DNA of 64,000 nt from Eretmocerus hayati (taxonomy: Eukaryota; Arthropoda; Insecta; Hymenoptera; Aphelinidae). The notes under the pieces were generated by a model. The model was given only the letters and a program-made list of their open reading frames with translations. It was not told the DNA's origin and searched no databases. Made by a program: the position numbers and the translations under genes. Positions 49,185 to 61,760 of the stretch are shown one piece after another (positions within the stretch are counted from its first letter, which is position 1; the number at the start of each line of letters is the position of its first letter). The stretch is taken from assembly GCA_029851415.1 (NCBI GenBank), contig CM056743.1, positions 123,410,305-123,474,304 of the forward strand, in the 5' to 3' direction.

Positions 49185-52100
49185 CTGTATAATTATAATC
49201 GTCGTGATAACTCGCGGTAACCCATCAGCAGCGAGACATTTTTTTTTTATTTCTCAAATTCAAGGGTGGCACTCTTTTCCAAAAATTTCAATTTTAGTCC
49301 ATATACCCTTATTGAATTTCACTGACTCTCTCTAGATCAACAATTTTGCTTATCGGTCGCGGCAGTGAAGCATTTGCTCAGCAATTAATATTTCAAAATC
49401 AATTTAATAGCTTTGATATTGGAATATGTATTATGATTGAAATTGCATCGAAGATTATTATCAACAAAGTCTAAAAGGCTGACAAAAAAAGTCTCAAAAA
49501 ATAAAGAATGGGATCAAGATTAATCTATTGAAATTTCTATTTGCCACTCGAATGTTGAAGACGAGCAAAAATAGATATGAACAATGAAAATTTGAATAAA
49601 CCCCAGAGCGTTCACCACATCTTCAATTTGTTTCTACCCGAACTGCTATTGTGCTATAATAATATATTGGACACATTCCAAAATTCGAGATTCGTAGAGT
49701 AGACAATGAAAACTTTCAATTTAGGGAAGAGTCTCTGAGACAACCATTGTCAAATTTTGTGCTGTTTTTGACTAAAAATAGGGTGGATAGATCATCCAGA
49801 ATCCGTGCCGTTTTGGAGCATTTCAGCCACAGCCATCTTCAGGGAGGGGAGGGGGGGGGGGTTCTGCAAAGAACCCCAAAGAAATATTTTCAGATTTTTT
49901 CAAAATCACTCAAAATTTTTTGATTTTCTACAGACCTCCCTGGTGACGGCTCTGGTTGGAGTGCTCGAAAATACTCATCTACTTATGACTATGAATGTTC
50001 TCAACGACTTTTTCTTCAAACATACATTTGATCGAGAACAAAGAGATAATAGAACAACAAGGAAACATCATAACAACCATAATAACATAATTTCGCAATC
50101 ACAGGCTCGAGCGTAAATCAAAAGATCGGGCAAACATCAAGGAATCATACAAAATTACTGTCATCGATATGGTACTAGGATACAACGTGGCTTCCTTATT
50201 GTAGACTACACAATGCAATAGCGCTCGAACAATTGGACGTATATTAAATATGCAGCCAAATTTACAATTTTAATTTAATACAACTCCCCATGTATTATAC
50301 AGATTCGTGAGCAATGTTCAAGGAAGAGGAATTTGAAGGGAAATACTTGGTCAAATACTTGACGGATACCACTGAAATATTTCTTGAAGCAAATTTTGAT
50401 TTTCAGAGCATATTAGCCTCAACATAAACTGTACTGCAAATATACTTCCCAATAAATTATCAATAAAATTGTAAAGATTTGATGCACATTGAGGTACAGA
50501 AATGATCTCTTTTACTTCAAAAAAATGAAGATTTCCAAAGGAAGTGTGGGATGCAATATCATTTACACCAACGATCAGGTAACAAATAACAAAAGTCTAC
50601 ATCAGAACGCAACCAAAATGGCAACCTAGATGATTACTCCTCAGTGTTAGTTGACTGAGTCAAGTAAGAGAGAAGGTAAATAGAAAGAGATGAACTGAGA
50701 TGGGAAGAAGAAAGAAGAATTGCCAGAGAAAAGTGACACCAAGGAAGAAGGCGAAGCTCATAGTTTTCTAGGAAGACAATCGCTTGGAAACGAGAGAATA
50801 ATGTCCGAGATGCACAAAAAGCCGGAGCAATGATGGAAAGAGCAAAATGAGCGGGTACGTGTTAGACTCGTGTATTCGCATGCACGTTTTATTCTTTTTC
50901 TTGGCAACGGATATAGCCTCTTTTTTGCTCGATAATACAACGACGATGCGGGTGTGGCATATGGTTTTGTTAAAACCCGTCGCTGTGGGCATGGTCAGAA
51001 TGATAATTATTGCCACATTGAGAAAAATTATCACGTGCGGTGAAAGTAATGTTGTTGAAATCTCCAGAATAAGCTCATCATACTTCTCCCTGCTCGCGCT
51101 ATATTGTGAGCTTTTAAAGATGAATTTCACCCGCAAAATGGTTTTCAAAAACAAAGAATTTTCCACCAAAATGAGCGATTTTCGTGTCAGTCCTGCCTTT
51201 CATTTTAACACGAATCAAGGTAGAAAAAAGTGTTTTTCTCATTATGTAGTGTATGAAAATTCGTGAAAAAATTAATGGCAACTTCAATGATCTTTTACTA
51301 GAGGAAAAATTATCTTGAAGCAAGAAAGACTATTCTAAAACCACGAATAATATAAAAAGATGGTGAAAAATTGAAATTAGCAGGGAACTTTTTTCTTCCA
51401 ACGTCCGTAAATCAGACGAAGAGGAGACAATGAACCCCTATTCCCTGAATTTACTTGAGGTTTACACAGCTATTTTTGGAAGATTTGTGCATTTCCAGAA
51501 TTCACCAGAGTGGTAAATTTTGATTTATCGAATACTTGAACTTTCGGATAGTCTATTTTGAAGCATGAAATTGTTGTAATCACTCAAGCACCAACTGTCG
51601 AAGCTTACGAAGAATTTTACTACGGTCAAAACTGGAGAAATTTTTTTGATTTTCAAAAACCTTTGGTCGAATATCTTGATTGGCTCGTAGAAAACTTTGC
51701 GTAAAGCACTGACTAGCTGTGACATAAATGACTTTGTTGAATTAGAACGTTTTTGAAAGATAATTCCTTCCATCACCCACGATATAACTCTACTTTCATG
51801 TAGAAATATTCGTCTAGGTGGGTGAAAAAACGATTTAAAGCTCAATTTCATCCCTAACGAAAAGTAAATGGAATATGCATTGCGTTGCGGAAATGCACGA
51901 GACAGTATTTTTTCATCATTGAACAAATAAATGAAGATGATAACGTATCTGTAGAGTAGGAATTGAGTTCAAAATGTCTCAAAAGAATTGGAGATGGGCA
52001 CTGACCCCGATGATCAACAAGACGAGCAAAGCAATTCCAAAAAAAATGATCTTAAAGTATGAAATACGGGGGAATGATTGAAATCCCTCCATTAATGTGA

Positions 52101-52938
52101 GGCTACTAATTTTTAAAATTATTCACAAGATCAGCTCTTTGGGTTTCGAATAGTAAGTAGTGTACAAAATGACACGAAAGCCAAAACTCGTGCAGAACAT
52201 CAGAATAAATCAACATTAACTCTTTGACTAGATTCAAAATAAATATATCTAATCTACAAGGAATACAAAAATAAATGTACATTATTATACTCAAGGTTGG
52301 TTATAATATGATTGGAAATAGTAACCGAGTGATTATGTGGTGAGTGCAAATTTGTAGAACAGAAACACAAAACACTTGCAGGAAAAAAAAATAATTCTTG
52401 GTATTCTGTTTTCAAGCATTTAGCGAGGGCCTAAAAAACCAATTCTCTCTTACTTTTACCCAAAAAAATATTTTCTCTTCGATCTAACGTAGGGATCTAT
52501 TCTTATTAGAAATGAGAATGGAAATATAGTTTTGATCATTAAAAGAAGATCTCCACTTTGTGATTCACATTCAAACTTTGTACTCTTGATTAAGTAGATG
52601 GGACAACAAAATATCGTACTTTATCATCCTTGGCATCAATCGTGGATATTCCGTCGCATTGAAAAAATATTTCTCCAGATCACATACACAACACATCAAA
52701 TTTTCAACCAACTCCATACTCATCTCTCATACTATCTAATAGGTATAATTTATATGTGGCAATTAGCTAATCGACTCTACTCTCTCACTTTTTAGTAAAC
52801 GTAATTTTGATCCTCACGATAGTCCTATATGTTTTTGACAAGATAAAGTATGTCAACGAATTTGTTAGCATCGAAGAGGCCCTGACACTTTTTGAACTAA
52901 TGTCAATCACTACAATCTAGGATTCGCAGTTAGATCAT
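49185..52938. other. Gap between the two kinase terminal exons
   Basis: Intron of the distal isoform and 3' UTR of the proximal one. Apart from the small inverted repeat at 49811-49972 I see only AT-rich DNA with short ORFs lacking protein features. Confidence 0.5.
49811..49972. mobile_element. Small relative of the giant foldback element
   Basis: TTTTGGAGCATTTCAGCCACA, then CAGGGAGGGG, faces CCTCCCTGGTGACGGCTCTGG and GGAGTGCTCGAAAA. The order GGAGCATTTC-GCC-GTCACCAGGG-AATTTTT repeats the ends of the 23478-25670 element with almost all the interior missing. Confidence 0.6.
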
Positions 52939-55900
52939 CTAATCGTTTGTGCTCTTGCCCGCCTCTCCGTTTGCGGATAAAATTGAAGGTTCGGTATTTC
53001 GACGCTTGACCTTACTTTTCTTCAACATCGTTGCCTGAGGTGAACAGAGAAAGACAAGACAGTATTTTTATTAGATTTATGGGTAGAAACGTGACAAACA
53101 GAATGCAAAAAAAAGCACAAAAAATAATCGGACGATAACAAGGGTAACACTGCGTAAGTTGACCAAAGTTCCAGGAATAGTTGAAGCTCTGACAGGCCTC
53201 AGCAAGCCCTTGAAAGTAATATTCAAATTTGAATGAGCTTCCTACTTCTTGGGACATTTTATAAGGATCGTGGAGGTGTTATTTAATGAAAAAATTGCAT
53301 ATGACAGACATCGAGAGAAAAAAGTCGCCTGGACCCAGATTTGAACTGGGGGCCTTGTTCACATCGGGAAAGACACTCTACCAGCTGAGCTATCCAGGGC
53401 TCCAGGAACTCTTGTCTCGATGTCATGCATATGCGCGCCTTTTCTTTGCCGAAGGCGCCTGAAATTTTTTCATTAAATAACACCTCCACGATCAAACCCG
53501 ATCGTTAATTTCTCAATTAATCGATCTCAAACTCGAGATTGATAGAGAAATAAAATTAGTCCTCCGATGCCGATTTACGAATATAATACCATTTGAAACA
53601 TAAGAGGACGAGTCAAGTTCGAAAAGTGTAACCTGATTTTATAAGGAATTCGTCTTATATTTCAATGGAGTATATCTTCAATTTTTTTCATTTATTCATT
53701 TCCATAAAATGAGAGCCGAATAAATTTATCACTTGTTTCATTTTAGTGCAATTAAAAAGGCAGTTTCTTGATTATAATTATGAATTTTTCACCAAACTAG
53801 ATTTTAACAACAACACGCTCTGTGTGAACTTGGGAATTGTTTCAAAAACTTGTGGTCAGAACTTTGTTGGAAAGTACAGGGGATTTTGCATGGATGAGAT
53901 GCATTACGGATATATTCTGTGAATCATGAAAGATTGTGGGTCGAAGGAATCATAACGAACAATGAAACCATAGCTCAAGACAAACACGCAAGCTGTAACG
54001 AATACATCACAAATCATGTAAAAAAAACGTAGAGGTATTCAATAGGGAACGACATTCTTGGGATGCATATGAACATTTACATCGTGCAACACTTGAATAG
54101 ACAGTTCTTTACACAAATGTCTCTGATCGTATTCATGGATTTTTATGATTTGAAATTTAAATTTTTTGAAAAAGTAATATATCTTTTAGAACTCATTGCA
54201 ACTTAGGTATCAGTTGATGACTTCTCGCAAAGTCAGTGCAAGAGATCACTCTGATATAATAATTTGATCCATCAGTACGATTGAGATAATATTTTAAAGA
54301 TAAATTCAAAGTGTTTCTGTACCTTTAATGCAGATCTCAGCACAACAACGTCCCCAGGACATTGAAGCCAGGGTTCACCATCGACTTGGACGGGTATGTC
54401 CGAGTTCATGTGAATTTTGATGTGACCTCCCTGTGACAATAGAATTGCAGAATGCTTCATGTGTCAAGTATTTTGTGAAGCCTTGACCAGCAATGCGCCA
54501 TGATGATTGGGAAATATTTTCGAAAACGTTTTTTTTTTTTTTCGTTTTTGGAAGATCGACAAACTATTAATGCTATGGCTTCAGAGCGGAAAGGAAACCA
54601 AGTCGATTATATTTTTAAGGAATCGAATCAAAAACAGTGATCGTGTGCAAAGACGAACTCTTCGCAAAATACCCTAAATAGTTTCATCGCTTTTTCACAA
54701 GACTTCCAAATGAAAGTTTTATAAAGGTGTCCACTAGACTCATCAGTTTACAGTAATTCATTTCGATCAATTAAAAATCTAATAACATTTGAGAGTGGGT
54801 TGCAAACCTGAGCTATGCGCACGCCGTTTCGGAGGCCCGATTGGATCTGACCAAGGTGAATGACGCCGGTCACGCCAACGACCTCTAGTAATCCGTCCCA
54901 GTGATTTGGCTTATTGAACTGGTCCTCTTTGTCAGGGCCCCATGGATTGGCACCGGAACCCCAGCTACAATCAAACAAGTCAGATTTTGATCGGATACTA
55001 TAGTAAATCTTTTTGTGCATGATGGTTTGGATGGGTTTCGGGGAGATTTCCCCCTCTGATCCCAAATCAAATCGATAGGAATTCATAGTTTAAAAAAGGA
55101 ATATGATGAACGTTACAATTCGCAGACAGCACCTATAGACAGTTAGCAAGTTTTTATTGAAATTCTCAGATCTTATGTTTCCAAACATTTAGTGCCCCAA
55201 AACACATGCTCACGAAAAAATATCTCTATTGAAGTTTCGAGGGGCATACCTGAGGATATTGAGGATGATGATACCCTCAACCTGCGGCAGATCAACTACC
55301 TTGCCATCGACTTCGAGCCTGATTTCTCTGTGCAAGTCTTTGCAAGGCTTCCGATTGACCATCTTGCGCAGACCCATTTTGAAATATACGCTCTTATTGT
55401 GCAGCCGGCTGTTGAATTTGTTAGGATTCTCCTCGCGCGCATTGTGGAAGTCCAGACAGAGTGCAGCATCGAGGCCAATTCCAAAATAGTTGTTCATGAC
55501 GAATATCTGCGTATTGTCCTCGCTGGTTGATGCGGCAACTGTAATCACCGATAAAATTATTTATCATCAATAAAATTCAAATGGATGACTTTAGAAAGTG
55601 GTATTTGAATTCTCGATGAAGTTAGCCGTTTGGAAGGATCTAAATGAATTTTGAAAGTAGGTTGGAAACGAAAAGTTGGAGGTAAAATATACAAAACTTT
55701 TTTCAAAATCAGTAATTAAAAAAAACAGTGTTACCTGTATACCTTTGATCTACTTACATTAAAATGTAAGTAGATCAAAGGTATACAAGTAACACTAATT
55801 ATTGACTAGAGAGTGAAAGAACCAAGAGAGCGTACCGGCATTGTTAGGCACGAGGGCCTGCTTGTCCTGCCTATCTTCCTGCTTCTCCTCAGGATGGAAA

Positions 55901-58900
55901 ACAACGGTCCATCTGTCGAGCCTAATTTCTTCGGCATCGATGACGTCACGAAGCAGATTGAGTGGATCCTCGTCACCCGTATATCCAGAGCCCCATCTAA
56001 GCACTCGGGCAAGGTCATTACCAGTTCCCAGGGGCACTATGGCACAGGCTGGTGAAGAGCACTCGCTGTCTTGGCCAACGTTGTCGAGGCACTGAAGCAC
56101 CCATCCAACCGTGCCATCACCGCCGCATACCAAAATCTTGTAGTTCGCTATGTGCCGGAATACGTACAGTCTGCAACAATTCAAAATTTCCACAAATAAC
56201 ACATTGTTGATCAGAGCTAAGGTTCTCTTAATTTTACTTAAGTCTCATTTCAAGAGAGAACAACAAAATTTGATCTTCTTAGCTCAAAAATATATGACAC
56301 GGGACACAACGCAGAGCTACCAGACAGCGCGTCCAATATCAGTAGTAAAAGACGCGTATAGTCAGACGACAAATATGTGTAGCATTCCCGAGCTCTGTCA
56401 TGTCATAACCGTTGCATCTGACTGTAGGACTGAATTTGAATAATTGATTCGGATCTTTGTGGCTATCTCTTCTATGAATCTGGTTCAATGAAGATCATGA
56501 AAAAAGTTGGCGACGATTCAACGAGGTTCGAAATACGTATTCCTTACCCGGGAAGTGGTCCGCCGTTGTCCAAATCGAACACTTGGTAGGGATTCAGCAG
56601 TTTGCGGAAATTTGATATCAAGTCAAGACCCTGGCAGCCACCGGATTTCACATTTACAAAAACAAGTAACGGCTGAACACCGGATGGCACCATACTTGGC
56701 TCGATACTTGGCAGCAACATCACTGAAATTGAAAAATCAACAAAGTTACAAATTTAGATTCATAGTATGAGTTTCATGAGACTATTGATCAGAGAAGTTG
56801 GAATGCTCACCTAAGAGATGTTTGTCCTCGTATTTTGATTCTCGCAGAGCATAAAGCGCGCGCACTGCTACACTGGCATCTTCGTAAATTATCACCATCG
56901 AGCCGTACTCGTAGTAAATTGGTCCGATCTTTGAAAATCTGTTCTCTGAAATCACGAATTAAACATAAAATACATGGAAGGTTCACTATCCCTCGTGATC
57001 TCACACACCAAATTTTTATTTGGGTTGAAAAATACATTAGGCTGAGTGAGCTTACCTCGTCCTAAGAACTCCATGAGCAGATTCTCGTAGTTTCGTTCCG
57101 ATAGATTTGGTGGCAGATTACCGACGAAGAGAGCAAGATTTGGCCCGTGCGGATCCTGTTTCAGCTGTAAATAGAACCGCATCAACTCCATCTGCCTAAT
57201 CGATTCCTTGGCCAAGAGTTTGACGATCTCGAGCGGCTTCTCATCCGGTTCCAGCACTCTTTCCGTCACAGCTTTTAATAAATGTATAAAAATACATTTT
57301 TATCAAAGTTATACAAGATAATACAGATACGAAGCATGTGATACAAAGTCCAAAAAGTAGATGAGAATGAGGAAGTGTTAAGATTACCTCCACGATCCAA
57401 GAGGATCTCACTGCAACGGTAATTTTCACTGTTGTTATTTTCAAGTCGAAAGCGAGTAATCGCCTCAGTGATGAGATCGGCGACCGTCGTCGACTCCGTA
57501 ACGGGAACCATACAAAAGGCATCCGACACCTGTAATTTTCCTGGATACACGCGAACTTCGCTCTTCTCAACGTCCCTGCAACAGTGCAATTTTGTCCAAT
57601 TAGCCGACGAGAAAGTGATAATACACAAAAATATCGGGACAAAGTATCGCAATTGAGTTGACCGACATTTACGCATATACCGATATTTACGGAGAACAAA
57701 CAGTACAAATAGTTGTCGCGCATTACATCGTAATTTGGTCTCCTCACTTGAAGAATAATTTTTATCCATGTTTCGACATGAGGCCTATCATTACTGAAAA
57801 AATATTGTGAATAAAGAACTTTGAGTTGGCCGAATACATTTCTTCTGAGGAATCAAGTTCGTTCATGTGGTGCACTGTTCATAGTTACACATGCAGAAGT
57901 AGGCGATTTATGACACAGCCCAAATTCATAAAATTGATCAAGTTAAAAACCTCTTGGTGATTAATCAGAACACTGTAATAGTTGGAATGAAGAAAGTACA
58001 ACCTCTGCTGATCTTTGGGTTGGAAAATTTGAATGAAAATACTGCCACTTATAGATTGCGTATGAAATTCAGCATTGGTCTTGTTGAGATCATACACTTG
58101 GAAATTATTTGAAATACTGAAAAATTGAGTATTATCATTGTGATTGTTTGTGCACGAAATATTCAAAGACGGCTAGGCTAACAAGTCGTGCGCGCACACT
58201 AAAATAGGTACAGAAATTTGGAGAACACTTATTGTGTGAATAGGTATGAGATACTCGAGAATAATTAAGGCGTTTTCACTGTATAAGATGCACAAAACCA
58301 ACAGAAATGCGGGCAATACCACATTCCCGAAATCAGTCGATCGTTCGAAAAACTGCATATTCAATCAAGAGTAGACATTCATGAACCTTCCGTTAGAAGA
58401 ACAGTAAATCTTAGATTTTACCATTTACCAGGAACTTCGTTAAATATTCAAAGCAGATAAACAGGATTTTACCATAGAAATGTTGGAGAGAAATTATGCG
58501 TCCATCAGTTTACGGTGAGTTGTCAAACGTGATTTCAAATTTATTTGTTTTTAATTAGAGCGAAAAAAATGAAGAGTACCTGATGTGGATCAAATGAACT
58601 TTTCATGGGCTTATCGTCAAGATAGTTAGCGATCGATGTGATGAAAGGTACAGTACATTTGAATTTCCGATTAAAAGTGGAATTTTGTATATTCTGTGGC
58701 TGCAAAAAGCAAATCAAAATGTAATGCTCTCGAGAGATTGTAGGATTACGTTTCTCGGAATATATCGCGCGTCATTCAAAAGCGGATAATGTACTTGACG
58801 CACACAGCGACAGGAAGAAATTTTGCATTTCTCATTATTGGTGCACGTATATGTGCATGACACAAATAAACTTTCTGACGGTCAATGGTACATGTGTATG

Positions 58901-61760
58901 CGATTAATTTTCCCCAGAGAATTTGCAGTAACCTCAATACGAGGGATGAGAGAGATCTGAACTGATCTGAACAATGCTGAAAAGTATATTCAGCTTGCGA
59001 TAATCGTGCACGGTTTTCTAAGAATCATCCTTATAGTTTTTAAAACTTTTGTATAAAACATGAAATTTTTTCCACTCCCCAAGTTGTTGATTTATTGTCA
59101 CCTTCCGTCGTACATAAAGGAAAAATAAGGATTCCCAATTAATTCAAATGAGGTTAATCAACGATTTGGAGCTTGAATTATTACATAGTAATTTCTCGAA
59201 TCATCTTATCTCGAATCCGATTATTATTTTTTTGCGAATTGAATCAAAAGTATGGATATTTCCAACAAGTACTTATGACGCGATCTATAACGCAGGCCCA
59301 CAATAACATAGTTTATACGTCCATACGTAGAAACAGCGTGTTTCTGCGTACAGACGTATAAAACTGCATACGCGTCTCGTGCGGATACATTTTTCCTTCG
59401 GGAAAACCACGCTGGACGTTGCCTTCACTCACGTCCAGCCCGGTTTCCCGAAGGAAAAAATGTTTCCAGCACTCGACGCGTAAATGTACTAATATTACGA
59501 AACGACTTCGATTCCTTACGCACGTGCGTAAAGTATCGAAGTCGTTGCGTATCCTATTTTTCGAAACCGACGTACTCAAAGTTAGTGCCTTACGCACCGA
59601 AAAATGGTCTTTACGCACTAACTTTATGCACATGATTTTGAAATAGTACATTTCGATACAAGGGTGTAAAACGTTTTATTCGCGTCCGAGTGATGGGTTT
59701 CCGGCCCGAGCTGCAGGCGAGGGTCGGAATCATCACGAGGATGCAAATAATTGGTTTTACGCCCGTGTATCTAACTGTACTTTTCGATAAACTGTGAGAA
59801 AAATTCGACAATCTGTGCGCAAAGTGCACTTTTACGCACAGTGTATCGAAAGAAAGATTTTTTGATCAGAAGAGTAGGAAGTCGTTTCTGACGTATTTTG
59901 AGCTACTGAACGCGAATCCGTACTCAGAACAGCATTTTTTCGTGGTCGTTTTCAAGTCATGGCCTTACCCACTACAAAAATACCTGGAGATGAGTCTATG
60001 CGTTTTACACTGGTATTCATAGTCGTTATAACCCGAGAGTTAAGAATTGATCCGCGGATTAGGCGCTGTAATCGGCGTGGCAGAAAAGTGAACCAAAGAC
60101 TCTTCATTCACCTCACATTGTCCCAATGCAGCAGAACACCACAGACTTGAACTCAATTTTTGTCCACGCCGATTACAGCGCCTAACCCGCGGATCAATTC
60201 TTAACTCTGGGTTTATAACGACTATGAATACCATTGTTGGGACGTTTAACATGCAAATTGAAGGTGGGATCATTTTTGCCACCAAATTTGACGTCGATAA
60301 CATATTTGTGAGAATTTTTAGCTATGCCAGGAGCCAGAGCTGAGGGGCAGAGCAAAAATCATTAAGAAAATCTCACTATAAAATTACAACCTGAAATATA
60401 TGATTCTCGCTTGCAACTGCTTTTCGACTCCTTAGTATCACTGGATAGTCTCGAAAAACACATTTCCGATGTAAAATTCAACATAGAATTCGACCCCGAC
60501 CTTAGTTTTGGTCCGGGTAGTCACCATTCTGGTTTAGGGCAAAAATACTCCACCGAGGGAGTTTCATCTCATTTGGGTTTCTTTCTAGCTACTTAGAGGG
60601 TCAAAAATGTCCGAAAAATCCGTTATTGACGTAAAACTTGATGGCATAAATGATACTGCCTTGAGTTTAGCTCTGAAAGGATGACTTCCTCCTCCCCAAC
60701 TAGAAAACTGTTTTTTGTGAGCCTGTATCATTGCTGATTTTACAAGCATATGAACGATGGACTCAGTACTCACTTGAACCGTAGAAAGACTGCCGGACGT
60801 TTGCCTTCCTTGCGAGTCAAGTTGAGAACGGGGGTCGGGTCGCACAAGGGCGATTCCTCGTTCGTGTATAAATCAGTCAAGTAGAAGTTGCCTGAAACAA
60901 TAAGAAGAAGAAAAATCGACGTGTTTAAACATTTGAACATTCGTATTCCATTGCAAATATTCGTATGAATTGAATATCCTCTTGACAAACAGTTCAAGAA
61001 CCCCTCATCTTCACCGATTGCGAGCCAAAAGTTCGACGCGTTCGCATTAGTTTGGCAAAATTTCAATTTTTCCCTCGTGCCACCAGTGCTTTCTACCAAA
61101 GAACGCGACAAAAAACGTTGTTTACCAGGAACTCACTTTCTTGCCTGCCATACAAATTGCGTCCAAAAAATTCTGGCTGTAAATACCATCTACATCTATA
61201 CACAGCGAAGCTTGGATATAAAAAGAATGAAAGTGAACAAGGAAGACGCTCACAAGACGATCCTGTAATTACGATCAGAAAATCTTTCAGTATTATAAAT
61301 GCTCGCTCGAGTGGGCTCTTTAACCGAGAGTTAAATCGAGCTGCATATCTTTCAAGCAAAGAGGGATGCTATACAATGGATCGATAGATAAGTATACATA
61401 ATATCTATACCCGCACCGCTCGCACTGATGCACAATGGCCGAGAGAGCTGAGAGTGAGAGAAAGTGGTTGAAGAGAGGAAAACCCGATGCAGAGCAAAAA
61501 TGTAATGTATAGGCAATGGCGTGTAAAAGGCTTCACATCACTCGTGCATCAATAGTGAATATATAGGGATATTTCATTATACCTATAGATATAATGTGAG
61601 ATATGAGGTTGATTTATGTACTCACTGAGATCCCTAGTGATGTGGACGGCCTGTAGTGCGGCTGCGAGTACCTGCTCGCTCGTTGCCTGCCTTGAAACGC
61701 TCGTTACTCTGAACAAACGCCTTCTCAGTGAACTGTTGCCGTCGTACACCTTTATTATCT
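52939..61760 (-). CDS. DGKQ: Diacylglycerol kinase, theta type (5' end beyond window)
   Basis: Eleven exons, in transcript order: 61760-61626, 60891-60774, 57575-57388, 57271-57056, 56945-56811, 56722-56548, 56170-55836, 55538-55250, 54964-54808, 54430-54323, 53034-52939. All phases agree, giving 649 residues. First come two Ras-association-like regions ([39 protein letters not shown]) and a segment with [17 protein letters not shown]. Then the catalytic domain: [19 protein letters not shown], the nucleotide loop [20 protein letters not shown]. The accessory domain follows: [57 protein letters not shown]. The RA-like regions point to the theta class, which phosphorylates diacylglycerol to phosphatidic acid. 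Human DGKQ is about 940 residues, so roughly 300 N-terminal residues with the C1 domains are missing. Confidence 0.92.
53266..53493. mobile_element. Palindrome-framed element carrying a tRNA-like unit
   Basis: Ends GATCGTGGAGGTGTTATTT and AAATAACACCTCCACGATC are exact complements, and the match continues through AATGAAAAAATT, 32 bp in all. Inside, ACATCGAGA faces TCTCGATGT around the tRNA-like core. It lies in the intron before the proximal terminal exon of the kinase. No target duplication is evident. Confidence 0.7.
53325..53400 (-). tRNA. tRNA-like sequence, probably pseudogene or SINE head
   Basis: On the minus strand it reads CCTGGATAGCTCAGCTGGTA (A-box) and AGTTCAAATCTGGG (B-box), closing with TCCAGGC, so acceptor, D and T arms can form. 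The anticodon arm is degenerate: only about three pairs close a CCGATGT loop, so no anticodon can be called with confidence. The A- and B-boxes are good RNA polymerase III promoter matches. A functional tRNA seems unlikely. Confidence 0.55.
55728..55795. repeat. Near-perfect intronic hairpin
   Basis: GTGTTAC, then GTATACCTTTGATCTACTTAC, faces its complement across a four-base loop. Arms are about 32 bp with one or two unpaired bases. It lies in the kinase intron 41 bases from an exon (55836). It could be a tiny MITE or a fold-forming RNA segment. Confidence 0.85.
59305..59870. repeat. Array of consecutive hairpins
   Basis: Successive inverted pairs in about 560 bp: GTTTATACGTC/GACGTATAAAAC (59308-59364), CATTTTTCCTTCGGGAAA/TTTCCCGAAGGAAAAAATG (59389-59463), AACGACTTCGAT/ATCGAAGTCGTT (59500-59545), AAAGTTAGTG/CACTAACTTT (59579-59624), and a longer one at 59645-59795 with loop GAGCTGCAGGCGAGGGTCGG. 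TTACGCAC recurs throughout. Looks like one complex foldback family. Confidence 0.7.
60011..60233. mobile_element. Palindromic MITE, TGGTATTCATAGTCGTTATA family
   Basis: Arms of about 85 bp: TGGTATTCATAGTCG, GAGTTAAGAATTGATCCGCGG and GGCGCTGTAATCGGCGTGG, with complements on the right ending GACTATGAATACCA. The centre is about 50 bp. Related in end sequence to the 30632-30787 element. Confidence 0.85.

Larger units (their letters stand above)
57576..60773 (-). other. 3.2 kb kinase intron with repeats
   Basis: Donor GTGAGT after the 60774 exon end and acceptor TTGCAG before 57575; phases (two bases plus one) fit direct joining. It holds the hairpin array (59.3-59.87 kb) and a MITE (60.0-60.2 kb). 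The rest is AT-rich without a recognised exon. Confidence 0.6.

Noticed and set aside
48985..49335. 116-codon plus-strand ORF with a membrane-like stretch
   Set aside because: It overlaps the distal kinase exon on the other strand; its hydrophobic run (IIIIVVI) is the complement of the polypyrimidine acceptor region. No family match.
53283..53495. 70-codon ORF with [15 protein letters not shown]
   Set aside because: This is the familiar translation of a tRNA-like sequence, not a protein.
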